Positions 19,072-27,769 of a stretch of DNA of 64,000 nt are shown here, piece by piece. The notes below the pieces were generated by a model. It saw only the letters and a list, made by a program, of their open reading frames with translations. It searched no databases and was not told the origin of the DNA. How positions within the stretch are numbered: position 1 is the first letter of the stretch; each line of letters starts with the position of its first letter. The position numbers were made by a program, and so were the translations under genes. The stretch lies in NCBI GenBank assembly GCA_016707895.1, contig JADJGV010000003.1:434001-498000 (forward strand). The letters are read 5' to 3'. The stretch is from Myxococcales bacterium. Lineage in GTDB: Bacteria > Myxococcota_A > Polyangia > Haliangiales > Haliangiaceae.

Positions 19072-20193
19072 GTGTGGACCCTGGCGCGCAAGATCCTGCT
19101 TCACGACCGCATCAAGTTCACGGTGGCCGCGGCCGGCGTGTCGATCAGCGTGATGCTGGTGCTGGTCCAGATCGGCCTCTACCTCGGGTTCATGCAGAAC
19201 GCATCGAACCTGATCGATCACTCGACCGCGGACGTCTGGGTCACCGGCGAGGGCAGCGAGAACTTCGACTTCTCGGCGCCGATCGACGAGCGCGCGTTCT
19301 ACAAGGTCGCGTCGACGCCGGGCGTCGCGCGGGCCGAGCGGATGCTGCTGGGCTTCGGCCAGTTCCGGCTGGCCGACGGCGGCACCCAGGGCGTGCAAGT
19401 GATCGGCCTCGACCCCGGCGCCCGGCTGCTGCGCCCGTGGCACGTCGTGGCCGGCGACGTGCGCCGCCTCGGCGAGCCCGGCGCGATCGTCACCGACATC
19501 ACCGAGGCGCCCAAGCTCAAGGTCCACCGGGTCGGCGAGCGCCGCGAGATCTTCGGCGCCCGCGCCGAGGTGGTAGCGCTGACCTCTGGCATCCGCAGCT
19601 TCACGACGTCGCCGTTCGTGTGGACCGATCTCGACAGCGCCCGCGCCTACACGCTGTACCCGGCCGACCGCTTCAACTTCGTGATGGTCGAGGCCGCGCC
19701 CGGCGTGTCGCCCGAGGTGCTGGCGCGGCGGCTGTCGGCGCTGCCCAACCTCGACGCGTACACCACGCCGCAGATGTCGGCCCGCGCGCAGCACTACTGG
19801 TCGGCGCGCACCGGCGTCGGCGCCGGCTTCTTTACCACCGCCGCGCTCGGCATCATCGTCGGGCTCGTCGTCGTCGGTCAGATCCTCTACAACGGCACGC
19901 TCGAGCACCTGAAGGAGTACGGGACGCTCAAGGCGATGGGCGCGCGCAACAGCGCCATCCTGCGCGTGATCGTCTACCAGGCGCTGATCTCGGCGCTGGT
20001 CGGGTTCGTCCTCGGCGGCGGCCTGGCGCTGCTGGCGCAGCACGCGATGGTCGCGGCCAACCTGACCGTCAAGCTGACGCCGGCGCTGGTGGTCGGCACC
20101 GCCATCCTCACGGCGGTGATGTGCTGCGCCGCCGCGCTGTTGTCGGTGGTGAAGGTGCTGCGCCTCGACCCCGCGTCGGTCTTCAAGGGCTGA
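19072..20193 (+). CDS. DevC/MacB-like ABC transporter permease
   Basis: A 373-residue FtsX-type permease. A first membrane helix (about 15-38, KFTVAAAGVSISVMLVLVQI) is followed by a large periplasmic domain (about 40-250), then three helices near the C-terminus (FFTTAALGIIVGLVVVGQIL; VIVYQALISALVGFVLGGGL; GTAILTAVMCCAAALLSVV). Length and layout match DevC of the DevBCA glycolipid exporter. With the ATPase, membrane-fusion protein and TolC-like channel next to it, it should export a hydrophobic or envelope compound straight out of the cell. It starts with GTG almost at the predicted transcript 5' end, with no room for a ribosome-binding site. Confidence 0.9.
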   Translation: MWTLARKILLHDRIKFTVAAAGVSISVMLVLVQIGLYLGFMQNASNLIDHSTADVWVTGEGSENFDFSAPIDERAFYKVASTPGVARAERMLLGFGQFRLADGGTQGVQVIGLDPGARLLRPWHVVAGDVRRLGEPGAIVTDITEAPKLKVHRVGERREIFGARAEVVALTSGIRSFTTSPFVWTDLDSARAYTLYPADRFNFVMVEAAPGVSPEVLARRLSALPNLDAYTTPQMSARAQHYWSARTGVGAGFFTTAALGIIVGLVVVGQILYNGTLEHLKEYGTLKAMGARNSAILRVIVYQALISALVGFVLGGGLALLAQHAMVAANLTVKLTPALVVGTAILTAVMCCAAALLSVVKVLRLDPASVFKG

Positions 20194-20221
20194 TGCGCTG
20201 CCTCGGACCTCGGAGCCATCC

Positions 20222-20935
20222 ATGACCACCGCCTCTCCCCTCGCATCGCTCGCCGGCGTCACCAAGATCTACGGCGACGGCGACACCCAGGTCACCGCGC
20301 TGGCCGACGCCGACCTGTCGATCTACCCCGGCGAGATCTTGCTCATCGAGGGCCCGTCGGGCTCGGGCAAGACCACGCTGATCTCGATCCTCGGCCTCTT
20401 GATGCGCCCGACCCGCGGCGACGTGTTCATCCGCGGCGAGCGGGTCAGCGCGCTGCGCGAGCGCGACCTGCCGCCGATCCGCGCCGGCGCGTTCGGCTTC
20501 GTGTTCCAGGGCTTCAACCTGTTCCCGGCGCTGACCGCGCAAGAGAACGTCGCGATCGCGATCAAGATGAAGCAGCCGCGGGCGCGCAACGCCGACGCCG
20601 AGGCGCGGCGGCTGCTGGCCGCGGTCGGGCTGGCCAACCGCATGCATCACAAGCCGGCCGATCTGTCGGGCGGCCAAAAGCAGCGGGTGGCGATCGCCCG
20701 CGCGCTGGCCGGCGACCCGGCGATCATCGTCGGCGACGAGCCGACCGCCGCGCTCGACACCAAGACCGCGCTCGACGTCATGGCGCTGCTGCGCTCGCTG
20801 GCCAGCGAGCACGGCCGCGCGGTCGTCGTCGTCACCCACGACCCGCGGCTCGAGCGCTTCGCCGACCGGGTCGCCCGCGTCGAGGACGGCCGCGTCATCG
20901 CCGTCGACACCATCGCGCATCCCCACGCCGCCTGA
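20222..20935 (+). CDS. DevA/LolD-like ABC transporter ATPase
   Basis: A 237-residue ATPase with Walker A GPSGSGKTT (44-52), Q-loop Gln96 (FVFQGFNLFP), signature LSGGQ (148-152) and Walker B IIVGDE (168-173), followed by the H-loop VVVVTHD. The sequence style (PTAALDTKTALDVMALL) is that of the MacB/LolD/DevA group that powers FtsX-type permeases. Lies 28 bp after the permease gene and 11 bp before the membrane-fusion protein gene in the same operon. Confidence 0.95.
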   Translation: MTTASPLASLAGVTKIYGDGDTQVTALADADLSIYPGEILLIEGPSGSGKTTLISILGLLMRPTRGDVFIRGERVSALRERDLPPIRAGAFGFVFQGFNLFPALTAQENVAIAIKMKQPRARNADAEARRLLAAVGLANRMHHKPADLSGGQKQRVAIARALAGDPAIIVGDEPTAALDTKTALDVMALLRSLASEHGRAVVVVTHDPRLERFADRVARVEDGRVIAVDTIAHPHAA

Positions 20936-20946
20936 GGACCACTACC

Positions 20947-22005
20947 ATGACCACCACCGCTCCCCGCCGTTCGTCCCGCACCAAGCTCACCGCCGCCGGC
21001 GCGATCGCCGCCCTCGCCGTCACCGGCGTGGTGTGGTCGCAGCGCGCGGCGCCGGCCGCGCCGTCGGTCACCGCCGCGCCCACCGCGCTGGTCGCGCCGG
21101 GCCTGGTCGAGGCCCAGGGCGAGCGCATCGCGCTCGGCTTCGAGGCCGCCGGCCGCATCGTCGAGTTGATCGCGGCCGAGGGCGACGCCGTCGCGGCGGG
21201 CCAGGTGCTGGCGCGACTCGACGATCGCATCGCGCGGGCCCGGGTGGCGCGGGCCGAGGCCGGCCTGGCCGCCGCGATCGCCCGCCGCGATCTCGCGGTG
21301 CGCGGCGCGCGCCCCGACGAGCGGATCGCCGCCGAGGCCGAGGCCCGCGCCGCCGCCGCCACCGCCCACGAGCGCGCGCTGGCTCGGGGCCGCGCCGACG
21401 CGCTCCACGCCGCCAACGCCGACGCGGTGGCGCTGGCCGAGGTCGACGCCGTGCGCGGTCAGGCCGAGGCCGCCGAGGCCGCCGCCGCCGCCGCGACCGC
21501 CCGCGCGGCGCTGGTGAGGAAGGGCACCCGCGCCGAGCTGGTCGCCGAGGCCAGGGCCGCGGTCGCCGCGGCGACCGCCGAGCTCGACGAGGCGCGCGCG
21601 CTGCTCGACCAGCACGTGCTGCGCGCGCCGCGCACCGGCGTCATCGTGCGCCGGTTGCACGAGGTCGGCGAGCACGTCACGACGATGCCGCCGACCACCG
21701 TGCTGATCCTCGCCGACACCGCGCACCTCGAGCTGCGGGTCGAGGTCGACGAGACCGACGTCGGCCGGGTCGCGGTCGGCCAGGCCGCGACCGCCCGCGC
21801 GCTGGCCTACGGCGATCGCGCCTTCCCGGGCAAGGTGGTGCGCGTGCTCGGCGAGCTGGGCCGCAAGACCCAGCGGCTCGACGATCCGCGCGCCCGCATC
21901 GACACCCGCGTGCTCGAGGTGGTGGTCGCGCTCGACGGCGACGACCGGCTGCCGCTGGGGCTGCGCATGGACGTGGCGCTGGCGCCGATCGGCGGTGGCC
22001 AGTGA
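20947..22005 (+). CDS. HlyD/DevB-like membrane-fusion protein
   Basis: A 352-residue periplasmic adaptor: one N-terminal membrane helix (about 12-35), a biotinyl-lipoyl-like half (about 45-85, GRIVELIAAEGDAVAAGQVLARLD), a long Ala/Glu-rich coiled-coil hairpin (about 85-215), the second lipoyl half (APRTGVIVRRLHEVGEHV) and a beta-barrel domain to the end. It joins the ABC permease in the inner membrane to the TolC-like channel. Its stop overlaps the GTG of that channel gene (GTGA). Confidence 0.93.
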   Translation: MTTTAPRRSSRTKLTAAGAIAALAVTGVVWSQRAAPAAPSVTAAPTALVAPGLVEAQGERIALGFEAAGRIVELIAAEGDAVAAGQVLARLDDRIARARVARAEAGLAAAIARRDLAVRGARPDERIAAEAEARAAAATAHERALARGRADALHAANADAVALAEVDAVRGQAEAAEAAAAAATARAALVRKGTRAELVAEARAAVAAATAELDEARALLDQHVLRAPRTGVIVRRLHEVGEHVTTMPPTTVLILADTAHLELRVEVDETDVGRVAVGQAATARALAYGDRAFPGKVVRVLGELGRKTQRLDDPRARIDTRVLEVVVALDGDDRLPLGLRMDVALAPIGGGQ

Positions 22006-23462
22006 CCGCGCGCCCGGCGCTCGCGCTGGCGCTGATCGCGCTCGCCGCGCCGGCGGTCGCGCTCGCCGACGACGCGACCCGGCCGATCACGCTGGCGGAG
22101 GCGCTGGCCACCGCGCGCGGCCACAACCCCAGCTACCTGGCCGCGGTCGCGGCCCGCGATGGCGCGGCGGCCCAGGTGCGCGGCGCCGCCGGCGTCGACG
22201 ATCGCGTGCTCGAGGCCGGCGTCGACGGCCTGACCCGCGCCGCCGATCCGGTGGTCGGCCCGTTCTTTCAGGAGACCGGCGTCGACGCGATCGGCGGCCA
22301 CGTCGCGCTGTGGCAGCCGCTGCCGTGGGGCGGCCGGGTCGGCGTCTCGGTCGCCGATCAGGTCGCGCGCACCAGCGTCCGCGTCGCCGCCGGCGGGCCG
22401 GTCAGCGACATCACCACCACCGTGCACCAGCCGCGCGCCGAGCTGGTGTGGCAACAGCCGCTCTTGCGCGATCGCGGCCGGCGCAACCACGCCGCCCCCG
22501 CGGCCCGCGCCGCCGCGGCCGCGTCGGCCGAGGAGGCCGCCCGCCTCGCCGCCGAGGTCGCGCTGGCCCACGACGTCGAGCGCGCGTACTGGGAGCTGGC
22601 CTACGCCGAGCGCGAGGTCGAGATCCGCGCCAGCGCGCTGGCGCTGGCCCGCGATCAGCTGGGCGTCACGCGGGCCCGCGCCGAGGTCGGCAAGGTGGCC
22701 GAGCTCGAGGTCGCGACCGCCGAGCAGGCGATCGCCGCCCGCGAGGCCGCGCAGCTGGCCGCCGAGCAGGACCGCGCCGCCCGCGCGATCGCGCTGCGGG
22801 TGCTGCTGGGCGAGGACGACGACGGCGACGCGCGCCTGGTGGCCGCCGACGACCTCGCCGCCGACGTGGCGGCGCCGGCCACCGCCGACGCCCGGGCCCG
22901 CGCGCTGGCGTTCGGGCCGCAGCTGCGCGCGCTCGAGCACCAGGGCCGCGCCGCCGCGATCGAGCTGGCGGTCGCGACCGCCGACACCCGGCCGCGGCTC
23001 GATCTGATCGTGCGCGGCGGGCCGATGGGCAACGCGGACAGCGCCGGCGCGGCCTGGGCCCAGCTCGGCCGCTTCGATGGCTACCAGGCCAGCGCCGCGC
23101 TGTCGTTCAGCCTGCCGGTCGGCAACCGCGCGGCCACCGGCCGCCGCGACGCGGCGCGGGCCGCGCGCGAGCGGGTCGAGCTCGAGGGCGCCGCGCTGCG
23201 CGGCGCGGTGACCGCCGAGGTCACCCGCGCGGTCGACGCGGTCGCGCTGTCGGAGCGGCGGATCGCCGCCGCCGCCCAGGCCGCGCGCCTGGCCGCCCGC
23301 ACCGTCGAGCTGGAGCGCGATCGCTGGCAGGCCGGCGCCGGCACCAACTTCGACGTGCTGATCCGCCAGGACCAGGCGGTCGCCGCCGAGGCCGCGCTGG
23401 CCCGCGCCCGCGCCGATCGGCGGCTGGCGCTGGCCGCGCTGGCCGCGCTCACCGGTCCGTGA
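22002..23462 (+). CDS. TolC-family outer-membrane efflux channel
   Basis: A 486-residue exported protein (signal peptide through AVALAD) with the twin-repeat structure of TolC-type channels: ITLAEALATARGHNPSYLAA at the start, long Ala/Arg/Glu helices (ERAYWELAYAEREVEIRASA) and a second repeat ending in a beta region. It starts at GTG overlapping the adaptor gene. It completes a tripartite exporter with the ABC permease and ATPase. Its 3' end overlaps the convergent monooxygenase gene by 14 bp, so no terminator fits between them. Confidence 0.9.
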   Translation: MTARPALALALIALAAPAVALADDATRPITLAEALATARGHNPSYLAAVAARDGAAAQVRGAAGVDDRVLEAGVDGLTRAADPVVGPFFQETGVDAIGGHVALWQPLPWGGRVGVSVADQVARTSVRVAAGGPVSDITTTVHQPRAELVWQQPLLRDRGRRNHAAPAARAAAAASAEEAARLAAEVALAHDVERAYWELAYAEREVEIRASALALARDQLGVTRARAEVGKVAELEVATAEQAIAAREAAQLAAEQDRAARAIALRVLLGEDDDGDARLVAADDLAADVAAPATADARARALAFGPQLRALEHQGRAAAIELAVATADTRPRLDLIVRGGPMGNADSAGAAWAQLGRFDGYQASAALSFSLPVGNRAATGRRDAARAARERVELEGAALRGAVTAEVTRAVDAVALSERRIAAAAQAARLAARTVELERDRWQAGAGTNFDVLIRQDQAVAAEAALARARADRRLALAALAALTGP

Positions 23463-24585
23463 TCGTCGCCGCCGCGGCGAGCGCGAGCCCGGGGCGGATC
23501 AGCTGGCGGTACTGGGCCCGGGCCAGCGCGTCGGGCATCAGCCGCACCAAGGCGTCGCGCAACCCGCGCGCCAGGGGGTTGCGCCAGTGCGCCATCGCGC
23601 CGAGGCGCCGCGAGTCGAGCTGCACCTTGCGCACGCGGGCGTGGCGCGCGGCCACGTAGCGGGCGTGCGCGCCGGCGAGGCCCGGCCGCAGCGCGAGCCC
23701 GATCGTCAGCGCGTCCTCGATCGCCATCGCCGCGCCCTGGCCCTGGTTGGGCGTCATCGCGTGGGCCGCGTCGCCCAGGAGCCACACCCGATCGCCGCCC
23801 CACACCGGCCGCTCGAGCTCCTCGAGATCGTGGTGCAGCGGCGGCGCGGCGGTCAGCCCGGCCAGCACCCGCCCGGCGTCGCCGCCGATGTGGCCGAACG
23901 CCGCGGCGAAGCCGTCGGGCCACGCCAGCGCCGGCGCGCGCGGCGGCGCGGTCAGCACCAGGAAGTAGTAGAGCTGGTCGTCGCGCAGCGGCACCACGCC
24001 GATCCGCGCCGCGCCGCCCCACGCCTCGATGGCCTCGGTGATGCCGGGGTTGACCATGACGCCGCGCCAGCACGTGACCCCGCTGTAGCGCAGCGCAGTC
24101 GCGCCGACGGTCGCCTCGCGCACCCGCGAGCGCAGGCCGTCGGCGCCGATCGCCAGCTCGAACCGGCGGCCGGGCAGCGCCGGGACCTCGACGCCGCCCG
24201 CGTCGGCGACGATCGCCTCGACCGCGGCGCCGTGGACGACCTCGACCTGCGCCGGCAGCGCCGCGACCAGCGCCGCGTGCAGCGCCGGCCGGGTCAGCGC
24301 CCACAGCGGCCCGAACGCGGGGTCAGCGCGCCGCGGCTCGATCCGCGACAGCGCGCGGCCATCGGCGCGGCGCACCACCAGCGCGGTCAACTCGCGCCCG
24401 TGCGGCGCCAGGTCGACGCCGAGCGCGCCCAGCACCCGCGCCGCGTTGGGCGCCATGATGATGCCGGCGCCGATCGGCGCGAACGACGGCTGCCGCTCGA
24501 GCAGCGTGACGCGGTGGCCGTCGCGGCCCAGCGCGATCGCCGCGGCCAGCCCGCCGATCCCACCACCGACGACCAGGACGTTCAC
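23449..24585 (-). CDS. FAD-dependent monooxygenase
   Basis: A 378-residue flavoprotein of the aromatic/UbiH-type hydroxylase group: Rossmann motif GGGIGGL (7-13), the middle FAD/NAD(P)H motif GADGLRSRVR (about 155-164), and GDAAHAMTPNQGQG near 275 for FAD ribitol binding. It should use NAD(P)H and O2 to hydroxylate or epoxidise a small, often aromatic, substrate. No membrane helix or signal peptide, so cytoplasmic. It begins with GTG overlapping the stop of the TetR gene by 4 bp, so the pair is one operon and the repressor probably responds to the enzyme's substrate. Confidence 0.9.
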   Translation of the reverse strand: MNVLVVGGGIGGLAAAIALGRDGHRVTLLERQPSFAPIGAGIIMAPNAARVLGALGVDLAPHGRELTALVVRRADGRALSRIEPRRADPAFGPLWALTRPALHAALVAALPAQVEVVHGAAVEAIVADAGGVEVPALPGRRFELAIGADGLRSRVREATVGATALRYSGVTCWRGVMVNPGITEAIEAWGGAARIGVVPLRDDQLYYFLVLTAPPRAPALAWPDGFAAAFGHIGGDAGRVLAGLTAAPPLHHDLEELERPVWGGDRVWLLGDAAHAMTPNQGQGAAMAIEDALTIGLALRPGLAGAHARYVAARHARVRKVQLDSRRLGAMAHWRNPLARGLRDALVRLMPDALARAQYRQLIRPGLALAAAATITDR

Positions 24586-25196
24586 GGCGCCTCCAGGCGG
24601 AACGCCTGCCGCAGCCCGGCCTCGAGCGTCGCCAGCTGGCGCCGGCGATCGAGCTGGCCGCGCAGGCCGGCGATCAGCAGCGCGAAGTACAGCGCGAAGA
24701 AGGTCGTGAAGGCCAGCCGGGGGTCGAGGCCACGCGGCCCGTGGGCGGTGAGCTCGTCGACGACCCAGCGCTCGAAGCCGGCCAGCCGCGCCGCCGCCGG
24801 CCCCGCGGGATCGACGCGGAACAGCGACGCCGCGAGGTAGGCCCGCGACAGCGCCGGGTCGACGTCGTACGAGTCGTAGAGCGCGCGCGCGACGTGCACC
24901 AACCGGGTCACGACGTCGCCCTTGCGCGGCCGGGTGCGCTCGGCCCGGGCCAGCGCCTCGCCGATGTGCTCGTCGAGCAGCGCCTCGGCCAGCGCGCCGA
25001 CGTCGGGGAAGTGCGCGAACACCGTGCCGACCGCGACCCCGGCCTCGGCGGCCACCGCGCGGCTGGTCGCGCGGTCGAAGCCGTCCTTGGCGATCACCCG
25101 CCGGGCCGCGGCGAGCAGGCCGGCCCGGGTCGCGGCCTTCTGCTGGGCGCGGCCGCCGGCCGGGGCGGGGGCGCGCGGTCGAGCGCGGGGCTGCAT
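24582..25196 (-). CDS. TetR-family transcriptional repressor
   Basis: A 204-residue regulator with the TetR HTH at about 25-70 (AARRVIAKDGFDRATSRAVA, then AGVAVGTVFAHFPDVGALAEA) and a helical ligand domain. The start was set at ATG 25194-25196, not the earlier ATG at 25214. The reason is that a -35-like TTGACT (25231-25226) and a TACGCT -10 flank a palindromic operator that lies over the earlier ATG, so the transcript should begin between the two. It is co-transcribed with the FAD monooxygenase and probably represses both genes. Confidence 0.9.
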   Translation of the reverse strand: MQPRARPRAPAPAGGRAQQKAATRAGLLAAARRVIAKDGFDRATSRAVAAEAGVAVGTVFAHFPDVGALAEALLDEHIGEALARAERTRPRKGDVVTRLVHVARALYDSYDVDPALSRAYLAASLFRVDPAGPAAARLAGFERWVVDELTAHGPRGLDPRLAFTTFFALYFALLIAGLRGQLDRRRQLATLEAGLRQAFRLEAP

Positions 25197-25201
25197 GCTC
25201 G

Positions 25202-25231
25202 TGAGCGTACTCATTGAGCATGCTCAGTCAA
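25202..25231 (-). promoter_or_regulatory. TetR-gene promoter with tandem palindromic operator
   Basis: TGAGCATGCTCA (25215-25226) is a perfect 12-bp palindrome. A second, TGAGTACGCTCA on the minus strand (25202-25213), matches it at most positions with a 13-bp offset. The first lies between a TTGACT -35 and a TACGCT -10 on the minus strand, the classic position for a TetR operator. Confidence 0.7.
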
Positions 25232-25287
25232 GTCGGATGCGGCGTTCCGGTTCCGGCCGGCCGCGTCGCCGTGTTACGACGAGGGTC

Positions 25288-27372
25288 ATGCGCTCGCTGT
25301 CCTCGACGATCGGCCTCGTGCTCCTGGTGGCGGCGTGCTCGGGCGGCGGCGGTGCGCCGGCGATCGACGCCGGCCAGGACGCCGACCCGATGTTCCCCTT
25401 CGACGCGGCGACCGACGCGCCGACCGACGCCGAGCCGATGTTCCCGTTCGACGCCGCGGTCGACGCCCGCCCGATCGACGCCCCCACCGGTGACGGCGGC
25501 CTCGATCCGCTGGCCTGCGGCACCGGCACGTCGATCATCCCGCTGCCCGCCAGCGGCACCGCCACCGGCAGCGCCGCGGCGTCGACGCCCGGCAACGTCA
25601 GCTCGACCACCTGCAACGGCCGCGGCGCCGAGACCGCCTACCTCGTGACCGTCGATCACCCGGTGACGCTCGACGCCACGACCGACGTGCTCGCGACCAC
25701 GCTCGACACCGTGCTGTACGTGCGCAGCGCGTGCCAGGACCCGACCAGCGAGCTCGCGTGCGCCGACGACGTCGGCGCCGGCAACCCGCGCTCGCACCTG
25801 ACGGTCGCGCTCCAGCCCGGCACCTACTACCTGATCGTCGACGGCCGCAACGTCGGCTCGGCCGGCGACTACACGCTGACCGTGCGGATGTACGAGGGCC
25901 GCGGCGCGCCGTGCGCCACCGTCGCCGAGTGCGCGCCCGGCGACACCTGCCGCGCGATCCCGCCCGCCACTGCGCTCACCTGCGAGGCGCCGGTGTGCGC
26001 CGACGGCCGCGACGACGACGCCGACGGCCGCACCGACTACCCGGCCGATCCCGGCTGCGCCGCGCCTAGCGACGACAGCGAGATCGACGCGTGCCCGGCC
26101 GGCCCCGGCTGTCCGGTGTGCGCCGACGGCCTCGACAACGACGGCGACGGCGCGATCGACTACCCGGCTGACACCGGCTGCACCGCGGCCTCGGGCGGCA
26201 GCGAGGAGCGCTGCGGCGCCGAGACCGACCCGCTGATCCCGATCACCAGCGGCACCACCAGCGGCACCACCGTCGGCGCGACCAACCAGCTGATGCCGGC
26301 CTGCGTGACCAATTCGACGGCGCCCGAGCGCGTCCACACGCTGACCGTGCCGCTGCCGCTGGCGTCGCTGGTGATCGACACCAACACCTCGCCGTTCGAC
26401 ACCGTCGTATCGCTGCTCGACGGCGGCTGCGCCGCGACCATCGCGTGCGACGACGACAGCGGCGACCCCGGCAACCAGTCGCGGATCACCCGCGCCAACG
26501 TCGCCGCCGGCACCTACCGGATCGCGGTCGACGGCTTCGCCAGCACCGCCGGCGCGTACGCCTTGCACGTCGCCGGCACCTACGCGTTCGGCGCCGCCTG
26601 CGACCCGACCATCCCGTACTTCAGCTGCCCCGGCGGCGGCACCTGCGCGGGCCCGATCGGCGCCGAGCGCTGCTCGCTGGCCGCGTGCGGCGACACCGTC
26701 GACGCCGACGGCGACGGCTGGCCCGGCTTCCCGTCCGACCCCGGCTGCACCGGCACCGACGACACCGACGAGACCGACGCGTGCCCCGCCGGCCCCGGCT
26801 GCCCCGCGTGCGGCAACGGCGGCGACGACGACGGCGACGGCGCGATCGACTACCCGGCCGACACTGGCTGCGCCGCCGCGTCGTCGCCCAGCGAGCTGAC
26901 CTGCGCCGCCGAGACCGATCCGCTGCTCGCGGTGACCATGGCCGGCACGACCGGCACGACGGTCGGCGCGGCCAACAACTTCACGCCTTCCTGCACCGGC
27001 GCGACGACCGGCACCGCGCCAGATCGCGTCTACGTGCTCACGCTGCAGGTGCCGGTCGCGTCGCTCACGCTCGACACCACCGGCTCGGCCTACGACACGA
27101 CGCTGTCGCTCACCGCCGCCGCCTGCGCGCCGGTGCTCGGCTGCGACGACGACGCCGGCCCCGGCAACACCTCGCTGCTCACCCGGACCAACCTCACCGC
27201 AGGCACCTACGCGGTGATCGTCGACGGCTTCAACGCCTCGGCCGGCGCCTACACGCTCAACGTCCGCGGCACGCTGGCAACCGGCGGGAGCTGCGCCGAT
27301 CCGCTGGTCGCGGCCGGCGTGCTGGCCTGCCCCGCCGGCACCACTTGCCAGGCGGGCACCTGCGCGCCGTAG
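25288..27372 (+). CDS. Large lipoprotein with PPC and Ca-binding-like repeats
   Basis: A 694-residue lipoprotein (lipobox LVAACSG, Cys near 17). A DA-rich linker (AIDAGQDADPMFPFDAATDA, then DAPTDAEPMFPFDAAVDA) leads to three similar beta domains of about 100 residues. Each has Thr/Ser-rich strands and the GTYxxxVDG...AGxYxL pattern of PPC domains. Between them lie Cys-rich modules with Asp-rich loops (DGRDDDADGRTDYPADPGC; DGLDNDGDGAIDYPADTGC) that look like calcium-binding type 3 repeats. No catalytic motif. Probably a surface or outer-membrane-anchored adhesion or scaffold protein. TACGAC lies seven bases before the ATG, with no Shine-Dalgarno. The gene ends just before a 40-bp repeat array. 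Confidence 0.82.
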   Translation: MRSLSSTIGLVLLVAACSGGGGAPAIDAGQDADPMFPFDAATDAPTDAEPMFPFDAAVDARPIDAPTGDGGLDPLACGTGTSIIPLPASGTATGSAAASTPGNVSSTTCNGRGAETAYLVTVDHPVTLDATTDVLATTLDTVLYVRSACQDPTSELACADDVGAGNPRSHLTVALQPGTYYLIVDGRNVGSAGDYTLTVRMYEGRGAPCATVAECAPGDTCRAIPPATALTCEAPVCADGRDDDADGRTDYPADPGCAAPSDDSEIDACPAGPGCPVCADGLDNDGDGAIDYPADTGCTAASGGSEERCGAETDPLIPITSGTTSGTTVGATNQLMPACVTNSTAPERVHTLTVPLPLASLVIDTNTSPFDTVVSLLDGGCAATIACDDDSGDPGNQSRITRANVAAGTYRIAVDGFASTAGAYALHVAGTYAFGAACDPTIPYFSCPGGGTCAGPIGAERCSLAACGDTVDADGDGWPGFPSDPGCTGTDDTDETDACPAGPGCPACGNGGDDDGDGAIDYPADTGCAAASSPSELTCAAETDPLLAVTMAGTTGTTVGAANNFTPSCTGATTGTAPDRVYVLTLQVPVASLTLDTTGSAYDTTLSLTAAACAPVLGCDDDAGPGNTSLLTRTNLTAGTYAVIVDGFNASAGAYTLNVRGTLATGGSCADPLVAAGVLACPAGTTCQAGTCAP

Positions 27373-27458
27373 CCGCGCCGCTGGTTCCCCCGCCTCCCGA
27401 AGCGCCGGGCGCCTGACCGCTGGGCCCCGTGCGCATCGGCGCCTGCGTACAGCCAGCT

Positions 27459-27759
27459 CCCACGTGGACCACGCGCTCGCGCCGCGCTGCCGGATCTTCC
27501 ACGTGGGACCGCGCGCTCGCGCCGCGCTACCGGATCTCCCACGTGGGACCACGCGCTCGCGCCGCGGCTCCGGATCTCCCACGTGGGGCCACGCGTTCGC
27601 GCCGCGCTGCCGGATCTCCCACGTGGGACCACGCGCTCGCGCCGCGCGCTGCCGGATCTCCCACGTGGGACCGCGCGTTCGCGCCGCGCCGCCGGATCTT
27701 CCACGTGGGACCGCGCGCTCGCGCCGCGTTGCCGGGTCTTCCACGTGGGACCGCGCGGC
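27459..27759. repeat. Tandem 40-bp repeat, eight copies, between convergent genes
   Basis: The block between two convergent genes (27373-27769) holds eight CACGTG-centred units, with CACGTG at 27461, 27500, 27540, 27580, 27620, 27662, 27702 and 27742. The spacing is 40 bp except 39 once and 42 once. The unit is roughly CCCACGTGGGACC, then RCGCGCTCGCGCC, then GCGCTGCCGGATCT. Each carries the palindrome CCCACGTGGG or a close variant. Unit length is not a multiple of three and copies shift frame, so it is not a coding repeat. Bases 27373-27458 hold nothing recognised. Confidence 0.85.
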
Positions 27760-27769
27760 GCCCCCGCCG

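Noticed and set aside
27228..27744. Repeat-containing protein read through the 40-bp array
   Set aside because: 40 bp is not a multiple of three, the copies shift frame, and the reading overlaps a well-supported lipoprotein antisense.
27459..27759. CRISPR array
   Set aside because: Units are continuous copies with no differing spacers, and no cas gene is present.
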